Source: an uncultured Desulfovibrio sp. (GTDB lineage: Bacteria > Desulfobacterota > Desulfovibrionia > Desulfovibrionales > Desulfovibrionaceae). From it: a DNA stretch of 45,215 nucleotides. How positions within the stretch are numbered: the stretch's first letter is position 1; each line of letters starts with the position of its first letter. Under the pieces are notes generated by a model. That model was not told where the DNA came from. It searched no databases and saw only the letters and a program-made list of their open reading frames with translations. The position numbers and the translations under genes were made by a program. Below, one piece after another: positions 1 to 7,450 of this stretch. The DNA lies in assembly GCA_934546745.1 (NCBI GenBank), contig CAKTDV010000022.1:1-45215 (forward strand). The letters run 5' to 3'.

Positions 1-252
1 GCCCTGCAACGGGAGCTGGAGAGGTACGACGATGCGTCCCGCCGGGAGCTTGCCACCAAGGGCGACGTGCAGGATGTACGTCTTGAAATTGAGAAAGTTC
101 GCGCGGAACTCAAGACGGATATTGAAAAGGTCAGGTACGACCTGCTCAGGTGGCAACTGGGCATAGGCGCGGCCATCGTTTCCTTCATGCTTGCGGGCTT
201 TGGCGGTATTGCCGCCATCATGGCGAAAGGCTTTCACTGGATGGGCTTTTAG
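1..252 (+). CDS. Coiled-coil protein with C-terminal membrane segment (5' partial)
   Basis: The frame is open from base 1 to the TAA at 250-252, so the start lies left of the window. The visible 83 residues are a charged heptad-like helix (ELATKGDVQDVRLEIEKVRAE) followed by about 25 hydrophobic residues (WQLGIGAAIVSFMLAGFGGI) and a short tail. This layout fits the small DUF1640/CCDC90-like bacterial proteins that carry one coiled coil and one C-terminal helix. Their function is not established. An intrinsic terminator follows directly, so this gene ends its own transcription unit and is probably unrelated to the mobilisation operon downstream. Confidence 0.7.
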   Translation, partial: ALQRELERYDDASRRELATKGDVQDVRLEIEKVRAELKTDIEKVRYDLLRWQLGIGAAIVSFMLAGFGGIAAIMAKGFHWMGF

Positions 253-274
253 CCCCTTCTGAAGACATGGCGTC

Positions 275-304
275 AAGGGCGGCGGGGAAACCTGCCGCCC
301 TTTT
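275..304 (+). terminator. Intrinsic terminator after the coiled-coil gene
   Basis: A 9-bp stem, AAGGGCGGC at 275-283 with GCCGCCCTT at 294-302, encloses a 10-nt loop and runs into TTTTCATTT. It lies 22 nt after the stop codon of the upstream gene. Confidence 0.75.
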
Positions 305-340
305 CATTTATAGATACCTCGCTCTCCCAGCATGTATGCT

Positions 341-440
341 GTCATTGTAATGTATTGTCATTTCTTGTTATCTCTTGGAATGTATTGTAATTTTTTGTCA
401 TCTGTTAAAATTCTTTGTAATTTCTTAAAATGTATTGTCA
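341..440. repeat. Ten tandem 10-bp repeats, consensus TNTNTTGTNA
   Basis: Cutting 341-440 into tens gives decamers that almost all fit TNTNTTGTNA, for example TGTATTGTCA at 351, 381 (TAA variant) and 431. The core TTGTNAT or a close variant starts at 345, 355, 365, 375, 385, 395, 405, 415, 425 and 435 without any change of register. The block is AT-rich inside GC-rich DNA. Repeats phased at about one helical turn suggest a cooperative protein-binding array or intrinsically curved DNA. It ends about 65 bp before a candidate oriT, so an accessory relaxosome site (compare the bent TraK-binding region of RP4) or an iteron-like site are both possible. Confidence 0.8.
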
Positions 441-506
441 TTGTTGCCAAAATTACAAAAAATGCTATAGAATACCAAAGCAGTAAGAAGGCAGGACATG
501 GGAAGT

Positions 507-540
507 GGTACCACGTTTTCACGTGGTATCCTTCCCGCCC
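507..540 (+). other. Candidate oriT: hairpin plus IncP-like nick region
   Basis: A 10-bp stem with one G-T pair, GGTACCACGT (507-516) and ACGTGGTATC (521-530), has a TTTC loop. The right arm runs into TATCCTTCCCG at 527-537, which matches the RP4 nick region TATCCTGCCCG in all but one base. By analogy the nick would fall between 533 and 534. The downstream operon encodes a MOBP-type relaxase and a TraJ/MobC-like protein, the class that acts on such sites. The match and hairpin are seen; the oriT function is inferred. Confidence 0.55.
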
Positions 541-689
541 TGCCCCCTCATGCGCCGGGGGTGGCTGCTTATTCGCCTTCGGCTCAACGCAAAAAACACA
601 GGGAGAACCCCAAGATGGAACAAAATGCCAACATATAACCAATTGAAAACATTGTTAAATATGAAGACGGAAAGGCGTTCACCACATCC

Positions 690-1460
690 ATGATCGTCGC
701 GGATGTCTTCGAGAAGGAGCATAAAAACGTCTTACGCGATATTGAAAATTTGGAATGTTCGTCTCAGTTTAACCAGCTCAATTTTGAGCCCGTTGAATAC
801 AGGGATGCAAAGGGAGAAATGAGGCCCGCCTACCGTCTGACCCGCGACGGCTTCGCCTTCCTAGCGATGGGTTTCACCGGTAGGAAGGCGGCCGCCTGGA
901 AGGAGAAGTTTCTGGAGGCGTTCAACGCGATGGAGGCGGCCTTGAACCGGCGGACGGAGCCTGTTGCCTATGGGGAAGCCATGCCTCTCTGGGAAAGACG
1001 GTGGACGTTTTTCAGCCCGCGCGAAAAAATGAGTACGGCACGTGTGCAGGCCCTTGAAGGACTCATCCAGATGGAGGCGTTCATCCAGGGAGAGACGGTG
1101 GAGAGTATCACACGGCATCTTTGCCGGGAAATGAATGTGCGCAGGTTGCAAGACCTGGAGGCAAAATACTTCCGTCAGCTTGTCACGCGCGGCTTGGAGC
1201 GTCTCTTTGCCATCCGCAGATGGCCGATTGACGTGCCAGAGGAATCTCGTTCTCTGGAATCCATGAAAAAAGCTTTTCAGGGACTTTCTCTGTTTTGGAT
1301 GCGCCTCTCCGGCTATTCGGAACAGGAAGTACGCAACTACGTCCTTAACCGTTGTGACGTGGATAGCCTGGACGAGTTCGCCACGGAGCGGGATATGATG
1401 AAGGCGCTCTTTGTCCTCTGGGGCGGCGTCGCCAATCATTCTCTGGCGAGAGGTTGGTAA
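690..1460 (+). CDS. Rha-family phage-type regulatory protein, 5' end interrupted
   Basis: Residues 1-85 (VADVFEKEHKNVLRDIENLE, YRLTRDGFAFLAMGFTGRKA, WKEKFLEAFNAME) match the pRha domain found in phage and mobile-element regulators. The domain is known in phage proteins such as phi-80 Rha; what it controls here is unknown. The rest has no family I recognise. The natural start is probably ATG 615, with a GGGAG SD at 601-605, in the same frame. However, its eighth codon is TAA at 636-638, after which the frame resumes with PIENIVKYEDGKAFTTS, the expected Rha N-terminus. Only an internal start at ATG 690 with a poor SD remains, so the gene may be weakened or inactive. It precedes the mobC-like gene by 2 nt, as first gene of the mobilisation operon. 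Confidence 0.7.
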   Translation: MIVADVFEKEHKNVLRDIENLECSSQFNQLNFEPVEYRDAKGEMRPAYRLTRDGFAFLAMGFTGRKAAAWKEKFLEAFNAMEAALNRRTEPVAYGEAMPLWERRWTFFSPREKMSTARVQALEGLIQMEAFIQGETVESITRHLCREMNVRRLQDLEAKYFRQLVTRGLERLFAIRRWPIDVPEESRSLESMKKAFQGLSLFWMRLSGYSEQEVRNYVLNRCDVDSLDEFATERDMMKALFVLWGGVANHSLARGW

Positions 1461-1462
1461 TT

Positions 1463-1804
1463 ATGCCTAAACGGCTGGAGAACGGAAAAAAGTCAAGGCG
1501 CAGCGCTGTGCTTAAATCTTACCTGACGCCAGAGGAACTGGATCAGATTATTGAAATCAGCGAACGGACGCGGCTCAGTCTGTCCGAGTTCGCCCGGCGC
1601 GTCTGCCTGGGAATCCGTATTGAAAGCCGGGAAGACCAGCAGGCCCGCCTGGAGCTGCTCAGGGTCAACGCCGATCTGGGGCGGCTTGGCGGCCTGCTGA
1701 AGCGGGCACTTGCGGAAGGACATGACAAAGCAGCCGTTATCAGGCTGCTCAGGCAGATCGATCAGACGCAGGCAAACCTCAAAGAGAAGGTTCGGGCGCT
1801 GTGA
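1463..1804 (+). CDS. MobC/TraJ-like relaxosome accessory protein
   Basis: This 113-residue basic protein begins MPKRLENGKKSRRS and continues with LTPEELDQIIEISERTRLSLSEFARRVCLG, a ribbon-helix-helix pattern typical of MobC and TraJ proteins. These bind oriT beside the relaxase. The C-terminal half is a helical region with the motif GRLGGLLKRAL, common in MobC (compare N-x-G-x-L-L). ATG 1463 is chosen over TTG 1454 because GAGAGG at 1448-1453 is correctly spaced. The stop codon overlaps the relaxase GTG start in the string GTGA, indicating translational coupling. Its likely target is the hairpin and nick-like site near 507-540. Confidence 0.75.
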   Translation: MPKRLENGKKSRRSAVLKSYLTPEELDQIIEISERTRLSLSEFARRVCLGIRIESREDQQARLELLRVNADLGRLGGLLKRALAEGHDKAAVIRLLRQIDQTQANLKEKVRAL

Positions 1805-3531
1805 TTAGCACACATGTTGCCTGTGCGCCGGGGAACGACAACTACGGGCGTCTGGCACGCTATATCGCCGCGGGCAATCTCAAGGAAAAAGAGTATGAGC
1901 GAGACACATACAAGCCTCACCCTGTCCGGGATGGAGGAAAACGCTATTCCGAAAACCGTCTGCGTCGATTGTCCGAATGCCGTCTGGCACATGACGGCGG
2001 ACGGGAAGAAGGAAAACCTGCGCATCTTCTGTCGCTTGATGCACGCGCTGATAGACGACCGAATGGCGGAGTGCGACGGGAGACTGATACTGCCCGTGTA
2101 GGTGAAAAATGCCTCATGAGCTGGTGCGCCGGATGTTTCGCCGGTGACGACTACGATCTTGCCATGCGGGAAGTACAGGACACGCAAAAGCTCAATATCC
2201 GCAGCAACCGGGTGAAAACCTATCATCTTGTGGTCAGTTTTCACCCGGAAGACATGGCCCGCCTGTCACAGGAAGACTTCAAATCCATCGAACAACGGTT
2301 TGCGGAAGCGCTTGGACTTTCCGGGCATCAGCGTCATTGCGGTGTACATGTGAACACGGCCAATCCCCACATGCACGTCGCCTACAACCTCATCCACCCG
2401 GAAAAGCTTACCCGCGCGGACACGTCTTGGGATTACGTGAAGCGCAACCGTCTCTGCCGGGATCTGGAAAAGGAATACGGCCTTACGAGAGACAACGGCC
2501 GAGAGGATCGTCGTCGGGGAGACGCGCTTACCCCGGGAGCGGCAACCTATGAGGCCAGAACCGGCGAGCTCTCCTTTGAGGGGTACGCACGTGAGCAGGG
2601 CGTATCCCTTCTGGAGACGCTTGAAAAGGCGGCTTCATGGGCGGACATCCATGTCGCCTTTGCCCTGCATGGTATGGAAGTACGGAAACGGGGCGCTGGG
2701 CTGGCTGTCGTGAACCGTTATGGGAAGCAGGCGGCGAAACTCAGTGCCATCGATCGGACATTGAGCCTGCGCAGACTGGAGGAACGCTTCGGCGCGTTTC
2801 AGCCGGCGGAAGACAGGAAGGCGCTGCCGAAAAGCCTTGTCCGGTACCTGACGCGGGCGCAGCAAAAACAGAGTGAGGCGCGGGAAGAACTTTGGAAAGA
2901 GTTTCAGGGGCAGAAGGAGCGGCGCAAGAACGCTGAAACACACTGCCGCGAAAAGTGGCGCGCGCAGCGTGAGGAACTGGAGGGCAGGGAAGGTCTGACG
3001 AAACAGGCGCGCGGCCGACTGAAACGCCTTGCCCGCGGATACGAGGCGGAAGAACTTCAAGCGATCCGTGAAAAACATCAGGGCAACTGGCTGGCATTCC
3101 TGCGGGAGAAGGCCGCCCGTGGAGACGAGACGGCCCTTGCCGTGCTGCGTTCCAAAAAGGAATCCGTCACGCCGGAACGGCCCCCAAAGCGGGGAAGTCC
3201 CGTGTTGCCGGAAGAGATGGAAAAACTCTCCTCAAAAGCCAGGAATCAGCTCCAGAGCGAAGCGCTCATGGAAACTCTCGCACCGGGGGCGAACATGGAG
3301 GTGACAACTCACGGGATGCTTATTTTCACCTTACCTGACGGCGGAACCATCTGCGATATGGGGAAAAAGCTCGTCTTTGATACGGACTCAGCGCGCCTTG
3401 CGGCTGAGTATGCCCGCAAAAAATGGTATCTGCGCAAGGAAGAAGTGGCGATGCTGACAAAAAATCAGGAAATCGCACGACCGGATGCCGGGGTGTTGCG
3501 CAAATTCAGGGAACAGGAGAGAGGGCGCTAA
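1801..3531 (+). CDS. MOBP-type relaxase (TraI/MobA family)
   Basis: Relaxases nick oriT through a tyrosine and stay bound to the 5' end during conjugative transfer. The protein of 576 residues opens with MISTHVACAPGNDNYGRLAR, placing the expected catalytic Tyr at residue 21 (RLARYIA). The metal-binding histidine triad is H183, H190 and H192 in HVNTANPHMHVAYN. Between them, residues 27 to about 100 are an arginine-rich stretch without family character, after which the conserved sequence resumes at GEKCLMSWCAGC. This stretch coincides with a separate small gene in another frame (1895-2101). The C-terminal half is charged and helical, as in mobilisation relaxases. The start GTG overlaps the stop of the mobC-like gene, and the helicase follows after 2 nt. 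Confidence 0.85.
   Translation: MISTHVACAPGNDNYGRLARYIAAGNLKEKEYERDTYKPHPVRDGGKRYSENRLRRLSECRLAHDGGREEGKPAHLLSLDARADRRPNGGVRRETDTARVGEKCLMSWCAGCFAGDDYDLAMREVQDTQKLNIRSNRVKTYHLVVSFHPEDMARLSQEDFKSIEQRFAEALGLSGHQRHCGVHVNTANPHMHVAYNLIHPEKLTRADTSWDYVKRNRLCRDLEKEYGLTRDNGREDRRRGDALTPGAATYEARTGELSFEGYAREQGVSLLETLEKAASWADIHVAFALHGMEVRKRGAGLAVVNRYGKQAAKLSAIDRTLSLRRLEERFGAFQPAEDRKALPKSLVRYLTRAQQKQSEAREELWKEFQGQKERRKNAETHCREKWRAQREELEGREGLTKQARGRLKRLARGYEAEELQAIREKHQGNWLAFLREKAARGDETALAVLRSKKESVTPERPPKRGSPVLPEEMEKLSSKARNQLQSEALMETLAPGANMEVTTHGMLIFTLPDGGTICDMGKKLVFDTDSARLAAEYARKKWYLRKEEVAMLTKNQEIARPDAGVLRKFREQERGR
1895..2101 (+). CDS. Small cysteine-containing protein nested in the relaxase gene
   Basis: An open frame of 68 codons lies entirely inside the relaxase gene in the +1 frame. 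It begins at ATG 1895 behind the SD-like AAGGAAAAAGAG. The product looks like a genuine protein, with hydrophobic and charged positions balanced: TVCVDCPNAVWHMTADGKKE, then LRIFCRLMHALIDDRMAECDGRL. Cysteines in a CxxC pair and two later positions could bind metal. The relaxase reading of the same DNA is an atypical Arg-rich insert, which suggests this is the primary coding frame here. Nested genes are known in mobilisation loci (mobB in RSF1010 mobA, traH in RP4 traI), but I do not recognise this product. Confidence 0.6.
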   Translation: MSETHTSLTLSGMEENAIPKTVCVDCPNAVWHMTADGKKENLRIFCRLMHALIDDRMAECDGRLILPV

Positions 3532-3533
3532 TC

Positions 3534-5009
3534 ATGAAAGAAGCACTGCGGTTGACAGAAGAACAATGTGAAATCGTCAGCATGACTCCCAAAAGAAGCG
3601 ATCGCATTGTGGTGCAGGCCTACGCCGGAACCGGCAAAACGAGTACCCTGCTTGAGTTTGCCAGAGCAAAACCGAAGGAAAAGATGCTCTATCTCGCGTA
3701 CAACCGAAGCATGGCGCAGGAGGCGAAGGAGAAGTTTGCCCCTGTGCGCAATGTTGCGGCGAAAACCATTCACGCTCTGGCTTTTAGCGAGATTGGAAAA
3801 CAGTACGCGAGCAATCTGGGCGATATTACCCCCTTTCACATGAGAGGGGTGATGGAAAAATTTGGCCGGGGGTTCGATTTCCCGCTGGCAGCGGAAGCCG
3901 CAAGCCTGCTCAGAAGCTATTTCTCCTCAAAACACACATCGTTGGAGGAGTATGCAGAAAGTCTTGACGGGGAGAATCTGAACGAAAAAGCTCTGGAACT
4001 TGCAAAACGCGCTTGGAGGAGCAGCATTGACAGGCATGACGGCCTGCCCATGCCCCACAACGGTTACCTGAAGCTCTTCCATCAAATGGAGAAGGGCATT
4101 CCCTACTCGCTTGTCCTCGTGGATGAAGCGCAGGACATTACGGAATGCGTCATGGAAATCATTTTGAAACAGAAGGCGGCCTGCATATTCATCGGCGATA
4201 CCTACCAGCAAATATACGGTTGGAACGGCGCGGTTGATTCCCTGGCAAAACTGGAGAAAACAGGAGCGGCTGTCCGCTATCTGACGCAATCCTTCCGCTG
4301 TCCCAATCCTGTTGCGGAAATGGCCAACCGCTATCTTCGTGTCGCGGGAGCGACAAAGCCATTTCATGGAAACGGGGAACCCCCGAAACGACAACGCCCC
4401 AGCGTACCGGCATTTCTCGCGCGCTCAAACGCGCTCATTTTTCTGGAGTCATTTTTTGCCGTAAGCAAGGGGCGTCGCCCTTATTTCCTTGGAGGATTCG
4501 ACGGCTACAACTTCGACATCATCCTGGATATTGCCAACGCAAAACTTGGAAATTGGGGTAAAATCAGAAACAGGTTCATCCTCGACTATTTCACAAACTA
4601 CCAGGAAATGCTGGAGTATGCAAAGACGGATCAACTCTTCCTCAGCCGTCTGAATATTGCGGAACAATATGGGAAAAAGGTTTTCGCAATGTATGAGGAT
4701 ATTCGGCAAAACACGGCAGGAAGTGTGCAAAGCGCCGGGGAAATTTTCTCCACAGCGCACAAGGCAAAAGGGGCGGAATGGAAATCAGTCACGCTTGGTA
4801 ATGACTTTCTCAGTTTGAAATCCACACTATCCAAAATGGGCAACAGCTCAAAGCCCGTGACTGTCAGAAAAGAAGAACTGAACCTCCTTTACGTTGCAAG
4901 CACACGATCCAAGGCAACGCTGGCTGTCCCAAAGGAAGTCGCCCTCTCTGACAAGGCCGCCGCATCCCTGGTAGCCGCGGAGACTTCAGGGCGGCTGTTG
5001 CTGATGTGA
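3534..5009 (+). CDS. UvrD/Rep-like superfamily 1 DNA helicase
   Basis: The 491-residue protein has the full SF1 motif set. Motif I is AYAGTGKTSTLL (Walker A, K35). Motif II is LVDEAQD, motif III is GDTYQQIYGWNGA, motif IV is TQSFRCP, motif V is TAHKAKGAEW and motif VI is NLLYVASTRSK. It is shorter than UvrD or PcrA (about 700 residues) and resembles compact FBH1-like helicases of phages and mobile elements. It presumably unwinds duplex DNA with ATP and may support strand displacement after relaxase nicking, which is an inference from position. ATG 3534 follows GGAGAGAGGGCG and lies 2 nt after the relaxase stop. All motifs are intact, so it is probably active. Confidence 0.85.
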   Translation: MKEALRLTEEQCEIVSMTPKRSDRIVVQAYAGTGKTSTLLEFARAKPKEKMLYLAYNRSMAQEAKEKFAPVRNVAAKTIHALAFSEIGKQYASNLGDITPFHMRGVMEKFGRGFDFPLAAEAASLLRSYFSSKHTSLEEYAESLDGENLNEKALELAKRAWRSSIDRHDGLPMPHNGYLKLFHQMEKGIPYSLVLVDEAQDITECVMEIILKQKAACIFIGDTYQQIYGWNGAVDSLAKLEKTGAAVRYLTQSFRCPNPVAEMANRYLRVAGATKPFHGNGEPPKRQRPSVPAFLARSNALIFLESFFAVSKGRRPYFLGGFDGYNFDIILDIANAKLGNWGKIRNRFILDYFTNYQEMLEYAKTDQLFLSRLNIAEQYGKKVFAMYEDIRQNTAGSVQSAGEIFSTAHKAKGAEWKSVTLGNDFLSLKSTLSKMGNSSKPVTVRKEELNLLYVASTRSKATLAVPKEVALSDKAAASLVAAETSGRLLLM

Positions 5010-5017
5010 TCCTGACA

Positions 5018-5055
5018 CAATTGACCCCGGCCTCATGGCGGGCCGGGGTCAGTTG
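5018..5055. terminator. Strong hairpin between convergent genes
   Basis: A 15-bp stem with one G-T pair, CAATTGACCCCGGCC (5018-5032) and GGCCGGGGTCAGTTG (5041-5055), sits between the helicase stop and the stop of the minus-strand acidic gene. Neither side has a proper T tract, so termination is likely from position but not certain. Confidence 0.5.
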
Positions 5056-5062
5056 TTGCCGG

Positions 5063-5290
5063 TTATTCGTCATTCCCGGCGTAGTAGTAATTGCCATCTT
5101 CATCGACAGACAGAAACTCGCTCCCGTCACCGTCCGCAAGCTCCGGCGGAAGTTCCGGCAAGCCCATGAAGTCAAGGAGATCGGGATCCACGGCGACTTC
5201 CATACCGGGATTTTCCGCAAGTTGCCTGTAAACATCATCAGCCGCGGCCTTGAGGCGTTCGATTTCCTGTTCCGTATATACGGTAGACAT
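5063..5290 (-). CDS. Small acidic protein of unknown function
   Basis: The 75-residue product begins MSTVYTEQEIERLKAAADDVY, an amphipathic helix, and ends in an acidic, glycine- and tyrosine-rich tail (DGDGSEFLSVDEDGNYYYAG). ATG at 5290 is preceded by AAGGAGCAGTCT, a good SD. It lies between the integrase and the convergent helicase and may be co-transcribed with the integrase. The strong negative charge would suit an inhibitor or DNA-mimic role, but nothing in the sequence establishes this. No family is recognised. Confidence 0.6.
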   Translation of the reverse strand: MSTVYTEQEIERLKAAADDVYRQLAENPGMEVAVDPDLLDFMGLPELPPELADGDGSEFLSVDEDGNYYYAGNDE

Positions 5291-5421
5291 AGACTGCTCC
5301 TTGGCATTGTGATTGAAAAGATATTTTTGCAGGACAAAGACGCCGCGTCAATATTCTTTTTATCAAAATACACAGTAAAACGGCTCGCAGTTATGGCCAT
5401 GATTCAGAAAAGGGCAAAGTT

Positions 5422-6444
5422 TTATCCGAATCGCGTCCAGAAAAACAGCGAAGGAAACTGGCGGGGCGTTATACCGGGGATATGCGGCATAGCACGGCCG
5501 ACATATGTTCGGGATCGGGCACGCGGCTTTGAGCAGGCGGCCAATTCAAGAACATCGGGCATCATCTCAACGGTTTTTCTTCCCTGATCCTCCAACGTGT
5601 GCTGGTACACCTTGAGAATCATGTTGGCATCACTGTGTCCCATGAGCCTTGCCAGGCTTTTCAGCGGCGCGCCGTTCGCGATGGAGTATGTCGCATAGGC
5701 ATGCCGGAGACAGTAGGGAGAAAGTTTCCGCTGCATTCCAGCCTTGCGTAATGCCGTATGCCATGCCTTGTGGACAGTGCGCACCTGACGGCCGCGCCAG
5801 TGGATGACATGGGAAGCGCCGATCGCGGCATCCTCCCTGCGCCATTGGCGCAGCAAAGGCAAGAGCGCCTTGCGGATGGGGAGTTCCCGCGCGGTATCCC
5901 GTGTCCCCTTATCCGCATTCGGCATCCTTATGACACATCTTTCCAGATCAATATCCTGCCAACGGAGCCGGAAAAGTTCGGACGGCCCGATCCGCGGCCC
6001 GCAATAGACGCCGATGACAATGACTCGCTGGAGATGCGGCGCGGCGGCCCTGGAAATACAGCGCAATTCCCGTGGCGTTGGCGGCGGGACACGCCGCGAG
6101 GAGGCCCTTGGCAGACGCAGGGCCGCAAGAGGATCCCTGGGAAGCAGTTCCATCCGGACAGCCCAGCGCAGGGCGGAATGCAGAATGGAAACGCGGCGAT
6201 TGATAGTTGTCTGGCGTAAGCCACGTGCCCGTTGCTCCTCCATAAAGCGCAGTATGTCCTCACAGGTAAGCCGCGCCGCCTGGCTGGCAGAGAAAAGGCG
6301 GAGAAGATGCACGGTGTGGTAGCGTGTCTCCCGAATGGTTACGGGATTCGTCAACGCCGCGGCCTGATAGCGGGCGATCAGTTCCCCGACAGTCAGCTGT
6401 GGATAGGCAGTCCGTTGGCGAGGTTTGTGAAGTTTGGTTTCCAT
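5422..6444 (-). CDS. Tyrosine recombinase (integrase)
   Basis: The 340-residue protein has an N-terminal SAM-like core-binding domain (about residues 15-110, YPQLTVGELIARYQ to LLPRDPLAALRLP) and a C-terminal catalytic domain. Catalytic residues visible are Arg151 (YCGPRIGPSEL), Arg247 (SPYCLRHAYA), His270 (LMGHSD) and Tyr280 (LKVYQHT). The usual first His of the HxxR box is Tyr244, a substitution tolerated in some phage integrases. ATG 6444 is chosen because AAGGA lies 8 nt upstream in the coding direction and the extension to 6576 adds only low-complexity Arg-rich sequence. It probably integrates the mobile element of this window; the target is most likely the hldE 3' end, an inference from the duplicated 82-bp segment. 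Confidence 0.85.
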   Translation of the reverse strand: METKLHKPRQRTAYPQLTVGELIARYQAAALTNPVTIRETRYHTVHLLRLFSASQAARLTCEDILRFMEEQRARGLRQTTINRRVSILHSALRWAVRMELLPRDPLAALRLPRASSRRVPPPTPRELRCISRAAAPHLQRVIVIGVYCGPRIGPSELFRLRWQDIDLERCVIRMPNADKGTRDTARELPIRKALLPLLRQWRREDAAIGASHVIHWRGRQVRTVHKAWHTALRKAGMQRKLSPYCLRHAYATYSIANGAPLKSLARLMGHSDANMILKVYQHTLEDQGRKTVEMMPDVLELAACSKPRARSRTYVGRAMPHIPGITPRQFPSLFFWTRFG

Positions 6445-6674
6445 TCCCGGAGTCCTTATATTTCCCCGTCGCCTGCGGCTCCGGGGGATAGATGTGGGGG
6501 TGCGCGCGGGCGCGCAACATCCCCGCCGGCATTTCGTCGCCAGGTCCGCGGCGACTTGTGCAGCTCCGCGCGGCATGGCCGTGCTCGCTTCCGCGTCGTC
6601 TGCGTCCCGCTCCTCATGCCGTCATGGATGTTTCCCCCTCTTTCCCAGAGCCTTTTCTGTGGGCTTTGCCCACA

Positions 6675-6725
6675 CGCGCGTTGGACATGTCTCCGGTTCC
6701 CCGTGAAAGACATGTCCAACGCGCG
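6675..6725. repeat. Perfect 18-bp inverted repeat upstream of integrase
   Basis: CGCGCGTTGGACATGTCT at 6675-6692 is mirrored exactly by AGACATGTCCAACGCGCG at 6708-6725, with a 15-nt loop. Each arm contains the palindrome GACATGTC. The element lies in the 314-bp gap between the divergent integrase and zinc-ribbon genes, 18 bp before the latter's SD. No T tract follows. A recombinase or repressor binding site is plausible. Nothing else in this gap was recognised. Confidence 0.7.
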
Positions 6726-6758
6726 AAGCTGGACAAAACTCCAAAGGAGGAACTTGCT

Positions 6759-6989
6759 ATGTACGGCGACTATCAGGACTTTTCCGATCTTGACGGCTTT
6801 GACAGTACCTGCCCTCACTGCGGCAGCGACGAGGTACAAGAAATAGATCGCTGGATCGGTGACAAAAACGATACGTTTGAGTTAGCCCCGGATCAGGCGG
6901 ACAGACTGCTTGTACGTCGGTACCTTTGCTGGGAGTGTGACGAAACTTTCCATACTGGCGAACTTGAATGGAACGAGTGTTTGCCATAG
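6759..6989 (+). CDS. Small zinc-ribbon protein
   Basis: A 76-residue acidic protein with two CxxC pairs, CPHC near residue 15 and CWEC near residue 58, arranged as a zinc ribbon. The stretch between them is acidic (DRWIGDKNDTFELAPDQADR). ATG 6759 has a near-ideal SD, AAAGGAGG at 6743-6750. Such proteins occur as accessory genes in phages and mobile elements; no function is known for this one. The 18-bp inverted repeat just upstream could be its operator. Confidence 0.7.
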   Translation: MYGDYQDFSDLDGFDSTCPHCGSDEVQEIDRWIGDKNDTFELAPDQADRLLVRRYLCWECDETFHTGELEWNECLP

Positions 6990-7045
6990 TCATGAGAACA
7001 GGCGGCAGGGGCATCCCTGCCGCCCACCCCAGACAAGGAGAATCC

Positions 7046-7450
7046 ATGCTGATTTTAATCCTCATCATTGTTGTGGCGTTCATATTCCGGGACAGAATAA
7101 AAATACCCGCCTTCCCACAAATGTTACCGACCTTCTCACATGGGATGACATGGACAAATCCCCGTGGTGAAAGGGTGTATATCTCCGATCTGTCCCGTGG
7201 CGAAATTTTCATTACGCACATGGTTCATTATTCAGGAGAGTTTCACAACCGCTACGAGATATTTTTCTCAGAAGACAAAGCGCAACGCCTTCTATTCCCT
7301 TCAGGGGCAGCGCGTCGCGGGCTTCAATTCCCTTTTCGCCGTCAGCTCCATTCCCATGGCCATGGCCTACTACAGAGAGATCAGGAAACAGTTGGCGTCC
7401 CTGCACAGGGAAATGACGGTGGCCACCATCTTCAGCTTCAACCCCAATGA
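7046..7450 (+). pseudogene. Small membrane protein with C-terminus replaced by out-of-frame hsdR DNA
   Basis: ATG 7046 follows AAGGAG at 7035-7040. The first helix MLILILIIVVAFIFRDRIK is a clear membrane anchor, and the next 55 residues (WTNPRGERVYISDLSRGEIF, VHYSGEFHNRYEIFF) look like real protein. From about 7255 onward the DNA is hsdR coding sequence read in the wrong frame, giving an Arg/His/Gln-rich tail ending at 7450. The gene was therefore truncated by the join. The parent family is not recognised. Confidence 0.6.

Noticed and set aside
341..440. Plasmid replication origin with iterons
   Set aside because: No Rep initiator gene is nearby; 10-bp units are shorter than usual iterons and the context is mobilisation. 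Not excluded, only less likely.
690..1460. Plasmid replication protein
   Set aside because: The N-terminal domain matches the Rha regulatory family and not an initiator.
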